From the NCBI RefSeq assembly GCF_001047675.1, contig NZ_CP011975.1:3388073-3452072 (forward strand): a stretch of 64,000 bases of DNA, given 5' to 3'. The notes under the pieces are model-generated. The model did no database searches. It saw only the letters and a program-made list of their open reading frames with translations, and was not told the origin of the DNA. Positions 30,726 to 40,436 of the stretch are shown one piece after another (position 1 is the first letter of the stretch; every line of letters starts with the position of its first letter). Both the position numbers and the translations under genes were made by a program. This DNA comes from Yersinia aleksiciae. GTDB lineage: Bacteria; Pseudomonadota; Gammaproteobacteria; Enterobacterales; Enterobacteriaceae.

Positions 30726-31061
30726 TTAGACCGCTTTTTTCAGGCACGTGCTCATAAAGGTTTTGCGCTCATCGCCTTTTAACGCTTTGGTTGCGGCTTC
30801 GGCATTGCAGCTTTTCATTTTTTGTTGCTGCGGCGTCAATGCTTTTTCAGCCGGTGTGGGTTGGGCTTTCAGACATTGGCTCATGAACGTTTTGCGCTCA
30901 TCCCCTTTTAGCGATTTTGTGGCTGCCTGCTTATTACAATCGGTCATTTTTTGCTGTTGCGCGGCTTGAGCGGGTGAGGGGGTTTTTGCCGTATCTGCTG
31001 CCATCACATTGGCACTCAACAACAAGCCGGCTGAGATCAACCATAAGGTAGTTAGACGCAT
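30726..31061 (-). CDS. psiF: PsiF family periplasmic protein
   Basis: 111 aa with signal peptide (MRLTTLWLISAGLLLSANVMAA). Two copies of the PsiF repeat follow: QQQKMTDCNKQAATKSLKGD-ERKTFMSQCLK (about 36-66) and QQQKMKSCNAEAATKALKGD-ERKTFMSTCLK (about 78-108), each with two Cys that could form disulfides. The family is phosphate-starvation induced in E. coli; molecular function is unknown. I did not find a clear Pho box upstream. Confidence 0.85.
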   Translation of the reverse strand: MRLTTLWLISAGLLLSANVMAADTAKTPSPAQAAQQQKMTDCNKQAATKSLKGDERKTFMSQCLKAQPTPAEKALTPQQQKMKSCNAEAATKALKGDERKTFMSTCLKKAV

Positions 31062-31187
31062 ATCAGTTCCCTTTATTTAAGTACTGGTTATTTAAGCTAT
31101 TTTGGCGTCTGAAAGGGCAGGTAACAGCGGGATACGGCCGCCTGACAGATGCCATTAAGCGTAGTCGGCGGCCGCATATAAAAAAAG

Positions 31188-32252
31188 TTACAAGGCGATA
31201 AATTGATAAACGGTGGTGGCGCGATAGGTTTTCCCCGGTTTTAACCAGCAATCAGGTTGCGGCCATTCGGGGTGGTTCGGGCTATCTGGCAGAAATTCAC
31301 TTTCCAATGCAACACCGGTGTAGCTGGCATAGGTTCCGCCATTTCGTGACGGCGTGCCGCCAAGGAAATTGCCGCTATACAGCTGTAACGCCGGAGCCGT
31401 GGTATAGACACTCATTTGTACGCGATTATCAGATGACCACAAATGTGCCGCCGGGCTTTCTGTGGCACCACAGGTACGGTGCAACAGGTAAGCATGGTCA
31501 TACCCTTTCACTCGCTGCTGACAGCGATCTTGCAGGAAGTCGCGCGCGAGCGTTTTCGGTTGACGGAAATCCATGCCGGTTTTCTCAACATTCGCCAACC
31601 CGCCTGTTGGGATGCCATCACTGTCGACCGGTAAGTAGCGGTCCGCAAACAGCTGTAGACGGTGCGCCCGAACATCACGCCCTTCGCCATCAAGGTTGAA
31701 GTAGGCATGATTGGTCAGATTCACTGGGCAAGTTTTATCCACCTGCGCCTGATAGTGAATCTCTAATCGGTTATCTTCGGTTAGTAAATACTTCACTTCA
31801 GCGGCCAGATTGCCGGGGAAGCCCTGATCACCATCAGGCGAATGCAGTTGGTAGATGACCTGCTTCTCGTCCTGCTTAACCTTCTGCCAGCGACGGGCAT
31901 GGAACCCCTCTGGGCCACCATGGAGCTGGTTAGGGCCTTGGTTTGGTATCAGTTGGAGAGTTTCACCCTCCACCGTGATTTGGGCGTTAGCAATGCGATT
32001 CGCGTAGCGGCCAACCGTGGCGCCGAGGTACGCCGCCTGATGCAAGTAGTCAGCCGGCGTTTGGCACCCCAGCAACAGTTCGCGTTTTTCGCCCTCTTTC
32101 AGCGGCAGTATTGCAGACAGCCAAGTAGCACCCCAGTCCATCAGCGTCACGCTCATGCCTGATTTATTGCGCAATTCGGTCATTTCAAAGGGGTGACCAT
32201 CCGGTGCTAACTGGTCAACACTGCTTGGCGGTGCAGCGTCGTTTTTCAGCAT
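31188..32252 (-). CDS. galM: Galactose-1-epimerase (mutarotase)
   Basis: Interconverts alpha and beta galactose, feeding GalK. I chose ATG 32252 ([11 protein letters not shown]), 354 aa, overlapping the galK stop by 7 nt; a start at 32279 would lie deep in galK. Motifs: [34 protein letters not shown] with the catalytic His, and [19 protein letters not shown] with the catalytic Glu. Last gene of galETKM. Confidence 0.96.
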   Translation of the reverse strand: MLKNDAAPPSSVDQLAPDGHPFEMTELRNKSGMSVTLMDWGATWLSAILPLKEGEKRELLLGCQTPADYLHQAAYLGATVGRYANRIANAQITVEGETLQLIPNQGPNQLHGGPEGFHARRWQKVKQDEKQVIYQLHSPDGDQGFPGNLAAEVKYLLTEDNRLEIHYQAQVDKTCPVNLTNHAYFNLDGEGRDVRAHRLQLFADRYLPVDSDGIPTGGLANVEKTGMDFRQPKTLARDFLQDRCQQRVKGYDHAYLLHRTCGATESPAAHLWSSDNRVQMSVYTTAPALQLYSGNFLGGTPSRNGGTYASYTGVALESEFLPDSPNHPEWPQPDCWLKPGKTYRATTVYQFIAL

Positions 32253-33397
32253 AAACCCGCTCCTTGTGAAGCCTGACATACGTAGAAGGTCTCTGTCCTG
32301 CCGCCGCTATGTGCCGGATACTCGCGCGCGACGGTAGCTCGAACTTGCTCGACCAGCGACGTTGGCATCAGCGCAACAATACAGCCGCCAAAACCACCGC
32401 CAGTCATACGAACACCACCTTGCTCCCCAATCACCGATTTAACAATATCCACCAGGCTATCGATCGGCGGAACTGTGATCTCGAAATCATCACGCATCGA
32501 AATATGAGACTCCTGCATCAATTGCCCCATCAATTTCAAATCACCGGAGGCCAGTGCATCAGCAGCGGCCAGCGTGCGCTCATTTTCCGTAATCACATGG
32601 CGAGCGCGTTTAGCGACGACCGGGTCTAGCTCATCCTGAATGGAGAAGAATAGATTAGGATCGACGTCGCGCAGCGCTTTGACGCCAAAGAAGCGGGCAG
32701 CGGTTTCACATTGCTGACGGCGGGTGTTGTATTCGCTGTCCACCAGGCCCCGTTTCACATTGGAGTTAATAATCACCACCGCAACATTGGCGGGCATCGG
32801 CACCGCACGGGTTTCCAGGGTGCGGCAATCAATCAACAACGCGTGATCTTGCTGACCCAGTGCGGAAATCAGCTGATCCATGATGCCGCAGTTACAGCCG
32901 ACAAACTGGTTTTCAGCTTCTTGCCCATTCAGTGCCAGCTCCACGCCACTCAGTGGTAACTGGTAGAGGGATTGCAGCGCCTGACCGACCGCCACTTCCA
33001 ATGATGCCGATGAGCTGAGACCCGCTCCCTGCGGTACATTGCCACTGATCACCAAATCTGCGCCACCAAAATCGGCTGAGCGTAGTTGTAAATGTTTCAC
33101 CACGCCGCGCACGTAATCTGCCCAGCGGTATTCAGGGTGTGGCACTATTGGGGCATCAAGGGAGAAAATGTCTTGTTGATTGTCATAATCAGCGGCAATC
33201 ACCCGAATTTGGCGGTCATCGCGCTTACCACAGCTGATCACCGTTTCATAATCAATGGCGCAGGGCAGCACAAAACCGTCGTTATAATCGGTATGTTCGC
33301 CAATGAGATTGACGCGGCCCGGCGCTTTAATGGTGATATCAGCGTCGCGGTTAAACTGTTGGCGGAAAATAGCCTGGGTATGCTGTTTTAAACTCAT
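32246..33397 (-). CDS. galK: Galactokinase
   Basis: Phosphorylates galactose to galactose 1-phosphate, GHMP kinase family, 383 aa. Visible motifs: the galactokinase signature [16 protein letters not shown] near 26-41, the phosphate loop [15 protein letters not shown] near 116-130, the active-site segment [13 protein letters not shown], and the C-terminal [14 protein letters not shown]. Its ATG overlaps the galT stop by one base. Confidence 0.97.
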   Translation of the reverse strand: MSLKQHTQAIFRQQFNRDADITIKAPGRVNLIGEHTDYNDGFVLPCAIDYETVISCGKRDDRQIRVIAADYDNQQDIFSLDAPIVPHPEYRWADYVRGVVKHLQLRSADFGGADLVISGNVPQGAGLSSSASLEVAVGQALQSLYQLPLSGVELALNGQEAENQFVGCNCGIMDQLISALGQQDHALLIDCRTLETRAVPMPANVAVVIINSNVKRGLVDSEYNTRRQQCETAARFFGVKALRDVDPNLFFSIQDELDPVVAKRARHVITENERTLAAADALASGDLKLMGQLMQESHISMRDDFEITVPPIDSLVDIVKSVIGEQGGVRMTGGGFGGCIVALMPTSLVEQVRATVAREYPAHSGGRTETFYVCQASQGAGLC

Positions 33398-34482
33398 TAT
33401 TTGACTCCGCCTTCTCGATAATGAACATCACTGACTGCTCGCAGGTGTTCAGCCGCCTGCTCTGCTGTAAGGTCACGCTGGGTCTCGGCCAGCATTTCAT
33501 AACCCACCATAAATTTACGTACCGACGCCGAGCGCAGTAGTGGCGGGTAGAAGTGAGCATGTAACTGCCAGTGCGCGTTGTTGTTGCTGTTATCAGTGTT
33601 ATTGCAATTATCAGTGCCACTAATGTTATAGGGTGCGCCGTGCCATCCCATCGAGTACGGGAAGGAGCACGAGAATAAGTTGTCATAGCGGCTGGTCAGT
33701 TTTTTCAGCGCGATAGCCAGATCGGCGCGCTGTGCTGCTGAGATATCTTCTAAGCGCAATATCTGTGTTTTTGGCAGCAGCAAAGTTTCAAATGGCCACG
33801 CCGCCCAGTAAGGCACTACAGCTAACCAGTGCTCGGTTTCCACCACTGTTCTGCTGCCGTCACGGCGCTCACGTTCGGCATAATCGAGTAGCATGGGCGA
33901 TTGATGTTGCTGAAAATAGTCCCGCTGTAGGCGATCTTCCCGCGTGGCTTCATTTGGCAAAAAACTATTAGCCCAAATTTGCCCATGGGGATGCGGATTG
34001 GAGCAGCCCATCGCCGCACCTTTATTCTCAAACACTTGAACCCACGGGTAAATTTTACCCAACTCGGCACTCTGCTGTTGCCACGTCTGAATCACATCTT
34101 CCAGTGCAGGTAGGGTCAGCTGTGGCAAGGTTTTACTGTGATCCGGCGAGAAGCAGATAACGCGGCTGGTGCCACGGGCACTTTGGCTGCGCATCAGCGG
34201 ATCTTCGCTCTGCGGCGCATCGGGGGTATCGGGCATCAACGCAGCAAAGTCATTGGTAAACACATAGGTGGAGGCGTAGTCAGGATTGACATCGCCTGTC
34301 ACCCGAGTATTGCCAGGGCATAAGAAACAGTCAGGATCGTGCGCCGGTAAGCTCTCTGTCGCCGGTGCTTCTTGCTGGCCTTGCCATGGGCGTTTGGCCC
34401 GATGGGGCGAGACCAGTACCCACTGATCGCTCAGTGGGTTATATCTGCGATGTGGATGGTCCACAGGGTTAAAGTCAGTCAT
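33397..34482 (-). CDS. galT: Galactose-1-phosphate uridylyltransferase
   Basis: Exchanges UMP between UDP-glucose and galactose 1-phosphate, 361 aa. CFLCPGN carries zinc Cys ligands and [12 protein letters not shown] carries the catalytic His-Pro-His; [10 protein letters not shown] precedes it. A short Asn/Thr-rich insertion ([18 protein letters not shown]) near residue 290-307 looks longer than in E. coli. Nine bases follow galE. Confidence 0.96.
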   Translation of the reverse strand: MTDFNPVDHPHRRYNPLSDQWVLVSPHRAKRPWQGQQEAPATESLPAHDPDCFLCPGNTRVTGDVNPDYASTYVFTNDFAALMPDTPDAPQSEDPLMRSQSARGTSRVICFSPDHSKTLPQLTLPALEDVIQTWQQQSAELGKIYPWVQVFENKGAAMGCSNPHPHGQIWANSFLPNEATREDRLQRDYFQQHQSPMLLDYAERERRDGSRTVVETEHWLAVVPYWAAWPFETLLLPKTQILRLEDISAAQRADLAIALKKLTSRYDNLFSCSFPYSMGWHGAPYNISGTDNCNNTDNSNNNAHWQLHAHFYPPLLRSASVRKFMVGYEMLAETQRDLTAEQAAEHLRAVSDVHYREGGVK

Positions 34483-34491
34483 AACAATACC

Positions 34492-35508
34492 TTAATCGGG
34501 GTAGCCCTGCGGATTGTTGGATTGCCAGCGCCAGGTATCGGCCGCCATTTCATCAAGTGAGCGACAGGTGCGCCAGCCCAGTTGTTCTGCTGCTTTGGTC
34601 GAATCGGCCCAGTAGGCGGGCAAATCGCCCTCGCGACGTGGGGCAAAATGGTAGGCCAGTGGCTTGCCACAAGCTTTGGTGAACGCCTCGACCACTTGTA
34701 GAACACTGCTGCCGACCCCAGCACCCAGATTGAAAATATGAACCCCGGGGTGATTGTGCAGTTTTTTCATCGCCGCCACATGACCATCGGCTAAATCGAC
34801 CACATGAATGTAATCACGTACCCCTGTGCCATCAGGGGTTGGATAGTCATTACCGAATATTGCCAGTGACTCACGGCGACCCACGGCAACCTGCGCAATA
34901 AATGGCATCAGGTTGTTTGGAATGCCCTGCGGGTCTTCACCCATCAGCCCTGATGGATGTGCACCGACCGGGTTGAAATAGCGCAGAATCGTCATATTCC
35001 ATTGCGGATCAGCCAGTTGTAGATCTTGCAAAATTTGCTCAACCATCAATTTGCTGTGGCCATAGGGGCTGGACGGTGAGCCTGTTGGGAAGCTTTCGAC
35101 ATAAGGAATTTTGGGCTGATCGCCATAAACCGTGGCGGATGAGCTGAAGATAAAGTTTTTGACCTGCGCGGCGCGCATGGCTTCCAGTAACACTAAGGTG
35201 CCATAGACATTATTATTGTAATATTCCAATGGCTTAGTGACCGATTCACCCACGGCTTTCAGACCGGCAAAATGAATGACGGCATGAATAGGATGAGCCG
35301 CAAAGATTTTGTCGAGCAGTGCGCGATCACGGACGTCACCCTGATACAGTTCAGGTGTGTAGCCGGTCAGGCTATTTATCCGAGCTAATACGCTGGATTT
35401 GCTGTTGCAAAGGTTATCGAGGATGACTGGTTTATAACCCGCCTCAATCAATTGCACACAGGTATGGCTACCGATGTAACCGCTACCACCTGTTACCAGA
35501 ACGTACAT
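34492..35508 (-). CDS. galE: UDP-glucose 4-epimerase
   Basis: NAD-dependent short-chain dehydrogenase family enzyme, 338 aa, that regenerates UDP-glucose and supplies UDP-galactose. The Rossmann motif VTGGSGYIGSHT is at residues 5-16 and the catalytic Tyr/Lys pair lies in SSPYGHSKLMVEQ near 147-153. The first codons contain the internal GalR operator. First gene of galETKM. Confidence 0.97.
   Translation of the reverse strand: MYVLVTGGSGYIGSHTCVQLIEAGYKPVILDNLCNSKSSVLARINSLTGYTPELYQGDVRDRALLDKIFAAHPIHAVIHFAGLKAVGESVTKPLEYYNNNVYGTLVLLEAMRAAQVKNFIFSSSATVYGDQPKIPYVESFPTGSPSSPYGHSKLMVEQILQDLQLADPQWNMTILRYFNPVGAHPSGLMGEDPQGIPNNLMPFIAQVAVGRRESLAIFGNDYPTPDGTGVRDYIHVVDLADGHVAAMKKLHNHPGVHIFNLGAGVGSSVLQVVEAFTKACGKPLAYHFAPRREGDLPAYWADSTKAAEQLGWRTCRSLDEMAADTWRWQSNNPQGYPD
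35474..35489. promoter_or_regulatory. Internal GalR operator (OI) within galE
   Basis: On the minus strand GTGGTAGCGGTTACAT, identical to my recollection of the E. coli OI and located at the same codons of galE. Confidence 0.8.
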
Positions 35509-35539
35509 AAAAGACTCCTCGAATGACTTTGGTCTAAGA

Positions 35540-35548
35540 AAGATAGCA
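35540..35548 (-). promoter_or_regulatory. gal promoter extended -10
   Basis: TGCTATCTT on the minus strand: an extended -10 (TGn plus TATCTT) with no good -35, as in the E. coli gal P1. Start point near 35533. Confidence 0.5.
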
Positions 35549-35566
35549 CGGGATTACCAGCAAAAA

Positions 35567-35582
35567 GGTGATCTGCGCTCGA
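35567..35582. promoter_or_regulatory. CRP-like site at the gal promoter
   Basis: GGTGA-TCTGCG-CTCGA, a half-conserved CRP site centred near 35574.5, about 41.5 bp before the predicted start and 18 bp from the centre of the external operator, the E. coli geometry. Confidence 0.5.
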
Positions 35583-35584
35583 TA

Positions 35585-35600
35585 ATGGAATCGTTTACAC
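35585..35600. promoter_or_regulatory. External GalR operator (OE)
   Basis: On the minus strand GTGTAAACGATTCCAT, differing at one base from the E. coli OE as I recall it. Centre-to-centre distance to OI is 111 bp. Confidence 0.8.
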
Positions 35601-35815
35601 TCAATTTTATCCAAGCTTATTCTCTGTCGGAGCATAAATACAGCGGAATGAACAAGGATAGGCAAAAAATCACAAAAATCTCGGTCGTGACAATGATAAC
35701 TGAAGTGGTAGCGTTCCCATCCATCAATTCAGCAGGAATGTCCTGCCGGTGATGTCATGACCCGATGCGGCGGTGAAAGCCCGTATCGGGTCAGTAGAAA
35801 CCCGGCCAATAAAGG
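35601..35815. other. Gap between gal promoter and CPBP gene
   Basis: No gene seen. A stem-loop TGACCCGAT (35758-35766) with ATCGGGTCA (35785-35793) lies past the end of the CPBP gene on the minus strand and may end its transcript, although no T run follows. Confidence 0.4.
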
Positions 35816-36634
35816 TTAGTGCGGCAAATAAAGCGGATAGGTGAAGAAGAGTAAATGCAGTAAATTCAACGCGAAATGAAATGCTACCGCCACCCATAAA
35901 CGACCACTCCACAGCCATGCCAGGCCGTAAATCAGTCCCGCCAATGCAGCGAAAATCATCAATAGTGGGCCGCCAGCAAAATGCGCCGCACCAAAGATCA
36001 GGGCAGTGATGATCAGTGCCGGATAGCTCCCCAACCACTGAGTTAAACGTTGCTGCAAATAGCCACGGAACAGCGCTTCTTCAGCCAAACAAACAAAAAA
36101 GAGATTGGCAACAACAAAGGAGCCAATCCAGGCTGGGGTGTGCATTTCAATCTTCAGCCCACCCAAGGCGACAGCCAGCAGTAGCAGTGCGGGCATGCTG
36201 ACAATCAATCCAATCCAGCCCATTCGGCTCATTGATGGATGACTTTTAGCAACAAACAGGGTGGGCAGACAAGCCAGCAAGATAAAGGGGATCACGGCTT
36301 TATCAAGGTTGTAGTACATAGTGAAAGGTGTGCTGAGTGGCCCCACGATCACTTTATCCAGTACTTTCAGATTGTTAAAACCGGGTACCAAATGCAGAAA
36401 GAGCGCGATGGAGGCCAATACCAGCACCGTTTCCAGCCCGACAGCCAGCCATTTCTGCGCACGGTATTTATTCAGCAGTAGCGCAACAATCACTGTTAGT
36501 AACAAGAATGCCGCTGAAGGCAGTGTCAGGACACCGTGATAAAAGGCAATCGCCAGTGAAGAGGCCAAGAGGAACAGGGCAAGTACCCGGTTAACAGATA
36601 AAAAAAGCAGCGAAGCCGCAAGGATACCCCACAT
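35816..36634 (-). CDS. CPBP family intramembrane metalloprotease/glutamic protease
   Basis: Integral membrane protein of 272 aa with about eight hydrophobic segments. The C-terminal Abi/CPBP domain shows motif 1 AEEALFRGYLQQRL near residue 191-204, then FGAAHFAGG, and a final FHFALNLL, which together give the Glu-Glu, Arg and His residues of the active site. Members include Rce1-type CAAX proteases and bacteriocin-immunity proteins; substrate here is unknown. It lies between galE and modF without operon linkage. Confidence 0.85.
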   Translation of the reverse strand: MWGILAASLLFLSVNRVLALFLLASSLAIAFYHGVLTLPSAAFLLLTVIVALLLNKYRAQKWLAVGLETVLVLASIALFLHLVPGFNNLKVLDKVIVGPLSTPFTMYYNLDKAVIPFILLACLPTLFVAKSHPSMSRMGWIGLIVSMPALLLLAVALGGLKIEMHTPAWIGSFVVANLFFVCLAEEALFRGYLQQRLTQWLGSYPALIITALIFGAAHFAGGPLLMIFAALAGLIYGLAWLWSGRLWVAVAFHFALNLLHLLFFTYPLYLPH

Positions 36635-36715
36635 AAATAATCCCTTAATTGAATGGTTCGTTATCCACCGTCAGCACTAATAATGGCTGACGGTGGGAAT
36701 AATAACATAGGCGAT

Positions 36716-38227
36716 TTAGTGGGGTAACTTCTCTTGGCGATAGCGATAGATATCACCTTCGGGAATAAAGGTTAGACGGTGAGTAATGCACTGCGGTGCA
36801 TCTTCTGCGTGGTGAGAAACGAACAACAGCTGTGTCTCCCCCTCGCCGATCATCACATCAATAAAACGGCGGACTAACAGGCGGTTAAGGGGATCTAAAC
36901 CTTGTAATGGCTCATCAAGAATCAGTAGCGCCGGATGTTTAACCAGCGCCCGCGCGATCAATGCCAGCCGTTGTTGTCCCCAGGATAAGCTGTGGAAGGG
37001 CTGATTAGCGGCGGTGGCAGAGAAGCCTAGCAGGGCCAACCATTCATCGGCTAACTGTTGCTGGCGGTCGGATACAGCTTGATAAATACCAATCGAATCG
37101 AAAAAGCCGGACAAAATAACGTTACGCAAACTGGAACTGACCCGATAGTCCAGATGTAGGCTGCTGCTGACATAGCCAATATGGCGCTTGATATCCCAGA
37201 TGGTTTCACCACTGCCACGGCGGCGGCCAAACAGCGTCAAATCATTACTGTAGCCTTGCGGATGGTCACCGGTAATCAGGCTGAGTAAGGTTGATTTTCC
37301 CGCGCCGTTCTGGCCGATAATTTGCCAGTGCTCGCCGCGATTCACCTGCCAACTCAAGTTATGCAGAATAGGGCGGTCGTTATACTCTACAACACCATTG
37401 TGCAAGGTAATCAGCGGCTTATCTTTCAGTAAATGGATCTGCTGTTGCGGATGTTCAGCTTCTGGCAATGACAAACCATCCAGATTTTCACTGTGGGCCA
37501 ACTGGGCAATCAGGGCTTCGGACAGAATTTGTTGGCGTGGGCCAGTATGGGTCAGGTGGCAGTCCGCCAATACGCCGACATACTGCACAAAATCAGGAAT
37601 ATCATCGAAGCGATTGAGTACCAGAACCAGCGTGACACCTTGCGCGGAAAGAGTGGATAGCATACCCGCGAGCTGTGCGCGGGCGGCGACATCCAGCCCA
37701 TCGAAGGGTTCATCGAGAATCAACAGATCCGGTTGTGTTATCAGTGCACGGCACAACAGGGTTTTGCGGGTTTCACCAGTAGAAAGATATTTAAACCGAC
37801 GCGAGAGTAGCTGACTGATACCAAATTGTTCGGCTAACTGCTGACAGTACAGCGGATCCTGACGCTCTTCCTGAATGATTTCAGCGGTGGTGCGCCCGGT
37901 ATCATCCTCGTCTGCGCTGAGCAGATCGGTGTTATTGCGCTGCCACTCTTCGCTAACTAACTGCTGGAGCTGTTCGAATGACAAACGCACTGTATGGCGA
38001 AAATCACTCTGGCGACTGCCGTTCAGTAAGGTGAGTTCCCCTGATAATGCTTTAGCCAACGCTGATTTTCCGCTGCCATTGGCCCCGACGAATGCCCAGC
38101 TATCACTGGGTTGCGGCTTATCGCCCGACGGTTTTTCATCACTCGAAGAGATAGATAACGCAGGCACGATAAGTGTCCGGGTGTCACTCAGGCGAAAACA
38201 ACCTTGCGATATATGCAACTCAGACAT
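36716..38227 (-). CDS. modF: Molybdate-associated ABC ATPase ModF
   Basis: Twin-ATPase protein of 503 aa next to modE. I chose ATG 38227 (MSELHISQGCFRLSDTRT), spaced six bases from GGA; an upstream start at 38293 adds unconserved sequence. Two ABC modules: Walker A GANGSGKSAL near 50 and GQNGAGKSTL near 305; signatures YLSTGETRKTLL and HSLSWGQQRLAL; Walker B LLILDEPFDGLD and LLILDEPLQGLD. No membrane segments. Linked to molybdenum metabolism by context; exact role unclear. Confidence 0.93.
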   Translation of the reverse strand: MSELHISQGCFRLSDTRTLIVPALSISSSDEKPSGDKPQPSDSWAFVGANGSGKSALAKALSGELTLLNGSRQSDFRHTVRLSFEQLQQLVSEEWQRNNTDLLSADEDDTGRTTAEIIQEERQDPLYCQQLAEQFGISQLLSRRFKYLSTGETRKTLLCRALITQPDLLILDEPFDGLDVAARAQLAGMLSTLSAQGVTLVLVLNRFDDIPDFVQYVGVLADCHLTHTGPRQQILSEALIAQLAHSENLDGLSLPEAEHPQQQIHLLKDKPLITLHNGVVEYNDRPILHNLSWQVNRGEHWQIIGQNGAGKSTLLSLITGDHPQGYSNDLTLFGRRRGSGETIWDIKRHIGYVSSSLHLDYRVSSSLRNVILSGFFDSIGIYQAVSDRQQQLADEWLALLGFSATAANQPFHSLSWGQQRLALIARALVKHPALLILDEPLQGLDPLNRLLVRRFIDVMIGEGETQLLFVSHHAEDAPQCITHRLTFIPEGDIYRYRQEKLPH

Positions 38228-38335
38228 CATCTTTCCCACATTATGCAACACAATAAGAGTGTTAGGGATAAGCGGAAAGGGCAGGAATGTCAATAAGCAA
38301 TACCATGCTCACGGTTAATAACTAAGCTGAATTAT

Positions 38336-39127
38336 TTAGCAAAGTGTCGCGATAATGACGCGATCAGCATTAAATTGAGCAATGACAGGGCTACCGACAC
38401 GTAAATTCAGTTGGTGCAATTCGCTGTTGTTTTGCGTCGAGCAGAGACTGGCCCCGCCAGTTAATGTCACTATGACTTCGCTGTGATCGTGACCCGGTTC
38501 GATGCTGGCAACCATCCCCGCCAGGGAGTTATCTGCGGCCCCTGCCAGTGCCTGATCGGTGACCAGTTTTACCCAGGGGGCTTTTATCAGTGCCAATACC
38601 TCTTTGCCTGCTGTAAGTTGCAGGCGATCGGCGCTCTGTTGGGTCACGGCGGCGGATAAACGGGTTTTACCATCTGACAGCTGAATATTGACGTGTTGCT
38701 GAACCTGCTGATGGTCACGTTCAATGACGGTGCCGAAAAATTGATTGCGGGCGCTGGTTTGCAGCGAAAAGCGGGAAATGGCGGCCAGTAAGCTATCGAG
38801 TGGCATCGAATCATCTTTCAGCGTGTCGAACGCCTTTTGCTGAATCTTCGCGAGCAGATCATAAAGCTGAATTAAGCGCTCGCCGTAACGGGTCAGATGC
38901 GCACCGCCGCCGCCTTTACCGCCGGTTGCCCGCTCCACCAGAATCTCTTCCGCTAAGGTATTCATCTCATTAATGGCATCCCAGGCACTTTTATAGCTAA
39001 TACCGGCGAGTTTTGCCCCTTGACTGATAGATCCCGTGTGCTGTATTTGCTTTAGCAATGCAATGCGGCGGGGGTCAGCAAACAGCCGTTGCTGAAGTTT
39101 TAAGGTAAGTAGAATTTCTGCCTGCAT
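38336..39127 (-). CDS. modE: Molybdate-responsive regulator ModE
   Basis: Dimeric regulator that binds molybdate and represses modABC, 263 aa. The N-terminal winged helix-turn-helix spans about residues 20-80 (LLKQIQHTGSISQGAKLAGISYKSAW). The Gly-rich wing RATGGKGGGGAHLT follows. Two Mop-like molybdate domains make up the C-terminal half (about 124-190 and 196-262). Divergent from acrZ-modABC. Confidence 0.95.
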   Translation of the reverse strand: MQAEILLTLKLQQRLFADPRRIALLKQIQHTGSISQGAKLAGISYKSAWDAINEMNTLAEEILVERATGGKGGGGAHLTRYGERLIQLYDLLAKIQQKAFDTLKDDSMPLDSLLAAISRFSLQTSARNQFFGTVIERDHQQVQQHVNIQLSDGKTRLSAAVTQQSADRLQLTAGKEVLALIKAPWVKLVTDQALAGAADNSLAGMVASIEPGHDHSEVIVTLTGGASLCSTQNNSELHQLNLRVGSPVIAQFNADRVIIATLC

Positions 39128-39331
39128 GATTGTTTGACTCCAGCGGGAAAGGCGTATTGTGCCTTAACTGCCTGTTTATAGACAGATCGCACGTTTGGCA
39201 GGTTACATTTTTTTGCTGGTAGTTAAAATAACAGGATTCATTCATTGCTGATATAATTTACAGTAAATGATAGATGGCAATTATCGTGGTAACCTAGGTT
39301 ATCGCTCAATCAGCAGTAATGAGAGGCTGGC

Positions 39332-39472
39332 ATGTTAGATTTATTGAAAAGTCTGCTCTTTGCCGTGGTCATGGTACCCGTGGTGATGGCAGTGATTTTG
39401 GGTATGATCTATGGGCTGGGTGAGGTGTTTAACATCATCTCCAACACCAGCCACAAAAAAGAACGTTCTTAA
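39332..39472 (+). CDS. acrZ: AcrAB-TolC accessory small protein AcrZ
   Basis: Small membrane protein of 46 aa that binds AcrB and changes its substrate range. It reads [20 protein letters not shown] followed by [15 protein letters not shown], very close to E. coli AcrZ apart from the C-terminal tail. GAGAGG precedes the ATG. It lies between modE and modA as in E. coli. Confidence 0.92.
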   Translation: MLDLLKSLLFAVVMVPVVMAVILGMIYGLGEVFNIISNTSHKKERS

Positions 39473-39482
39473 TTTGATTGCT

Positions 39483-39520
39483 AAATGCCCGACGCGAAAA
39501 CGTTGGGCATTTTCGTTTTA
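39483..39520 (+). terminator. Terminator after acrZ
   Basis: AAATGCCCGACG (39483-39494) pairs with CGTTGGGCATTT (39501-39512) with one G-T pair, followed by a T-rich tail. Confidence 0.75.
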
Positions 39521-39609
39521 TGCTTCGCGTCATCTCCCTCTATATTATTGTCACAACTCAAGTTACCTCACATCTTGCCGATAAACTGCATGACCTGCTT
39601 ATGATGTTA

Positions 39610-39633
39610 CGTTATATTTCAATCTATATAACG
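39610..39633. promoter_or_regulatory. ModE operator of modABC
   Basis: CGTTATAT-N8-ATATAACG, perfect 8-bp arms matching the ModE consensus, 23 bp before the modA ATG. Confidence 0.8.
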
Positions 39634-39656
39634 GGTTCATTAATGCGGAGAACAAC

Positions 39657-40436
39657 ATGAAAAATCAATATGGTAAAGTGAATAAATGGGTAGCGAGTGC
39701 AGCACTGCTAGCCGCTTTTTCCAGCACGGCGTTTGCGGCGGAGAACATCACTGTGTTCGCGGCAGCCTCGCTGACCAATGCACTGCAAGATATTGCCGCC
39801 CAGTATAAAAAAGAGAAGCAGGTGGATGTGGTTGCTTCTTTTGCCTCATCCTCCACCCTGGCACGCCAGATTGAGCAGGGCGCACCAGCCGATCTCTTTA
39901 TTTCTGCGGATCAGCAATGGATGGATTATGCTATTGATAAGCAGCAAATTGTTGCCAATACTCGCTATACCTTATTAGGTAATGAGCTGGTATTGATCGC
40001 GCCGCAAGAGAGCAAAATTGATAAAGTTGTCATTGATAAAAAAACCGACTGGAAAAAATTGTTGGATGGCGGCCGTTTAGCGGTGGGCGATCCTGATCAT
40101 GTTCCCGCAGGGATTTATGCCAAAGAGTCACTGGAGAATTTAGGTGCCTGGTCAACTTTAGCCCCAGAAATGGCGCGTGCTAACAACGTGCGCAGCGCTA
40201 TGGCGCTGGTCGAGCGGGCAGAAGCGCCTCTGGGTATTGTCTATGGCTCTGATGCCATAGCCAGTCAAAAAGTTAAAGTTGTGGGGATATTCCCGGAAGC
40301 AAGTCATAAGCCGGTTGAATACCCAATGGCGATTGTTAAAGGCCATGAGAATCCGACCGTCACTGCTTTTTATGATTATCTGAAAAGCCCTGCTGCGGCG
40401 ACTATTTTCAAAAATTATGGATTTACCCCACGCTAA
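39657..40436 (+). CDS. modA: Molybdate ABC transporter substrate-binding protein
   Basis: Periplasmic molybdate receptor, 259 aa with signal peptide to about residue 27 (ending AFAA). VFAAASLTNALQDIAAQY and ASSSTLARQIEQGAPADLFISAD form the oxyanion site, and VYGSDAIASQKV is a later family segment. The stop overlaps the modB ATG. Confidence 0.97.
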   Translation: MKNQYGKVNKWVASAALLAAFSSTAFAAENITVFAAASLTNALQDIAAQYKKEKQVDVVASFASSSTLARQIEQGAPADLFISADQQWMDYAIDKQQIVANTRYTLLGNELVLIAPQESKIDKVVIDKKTDWKKLLDGGRLAVGDPDHVPAGIYAKESLENLGAWSTLAPEMARANNVRSAMALVERAEAPLGIVYGSDAIASQKVKVVGIFPEASHKPVEYPMAIVKGHENPTVTAFYDYLKSPAAATIFKNYGFTPR

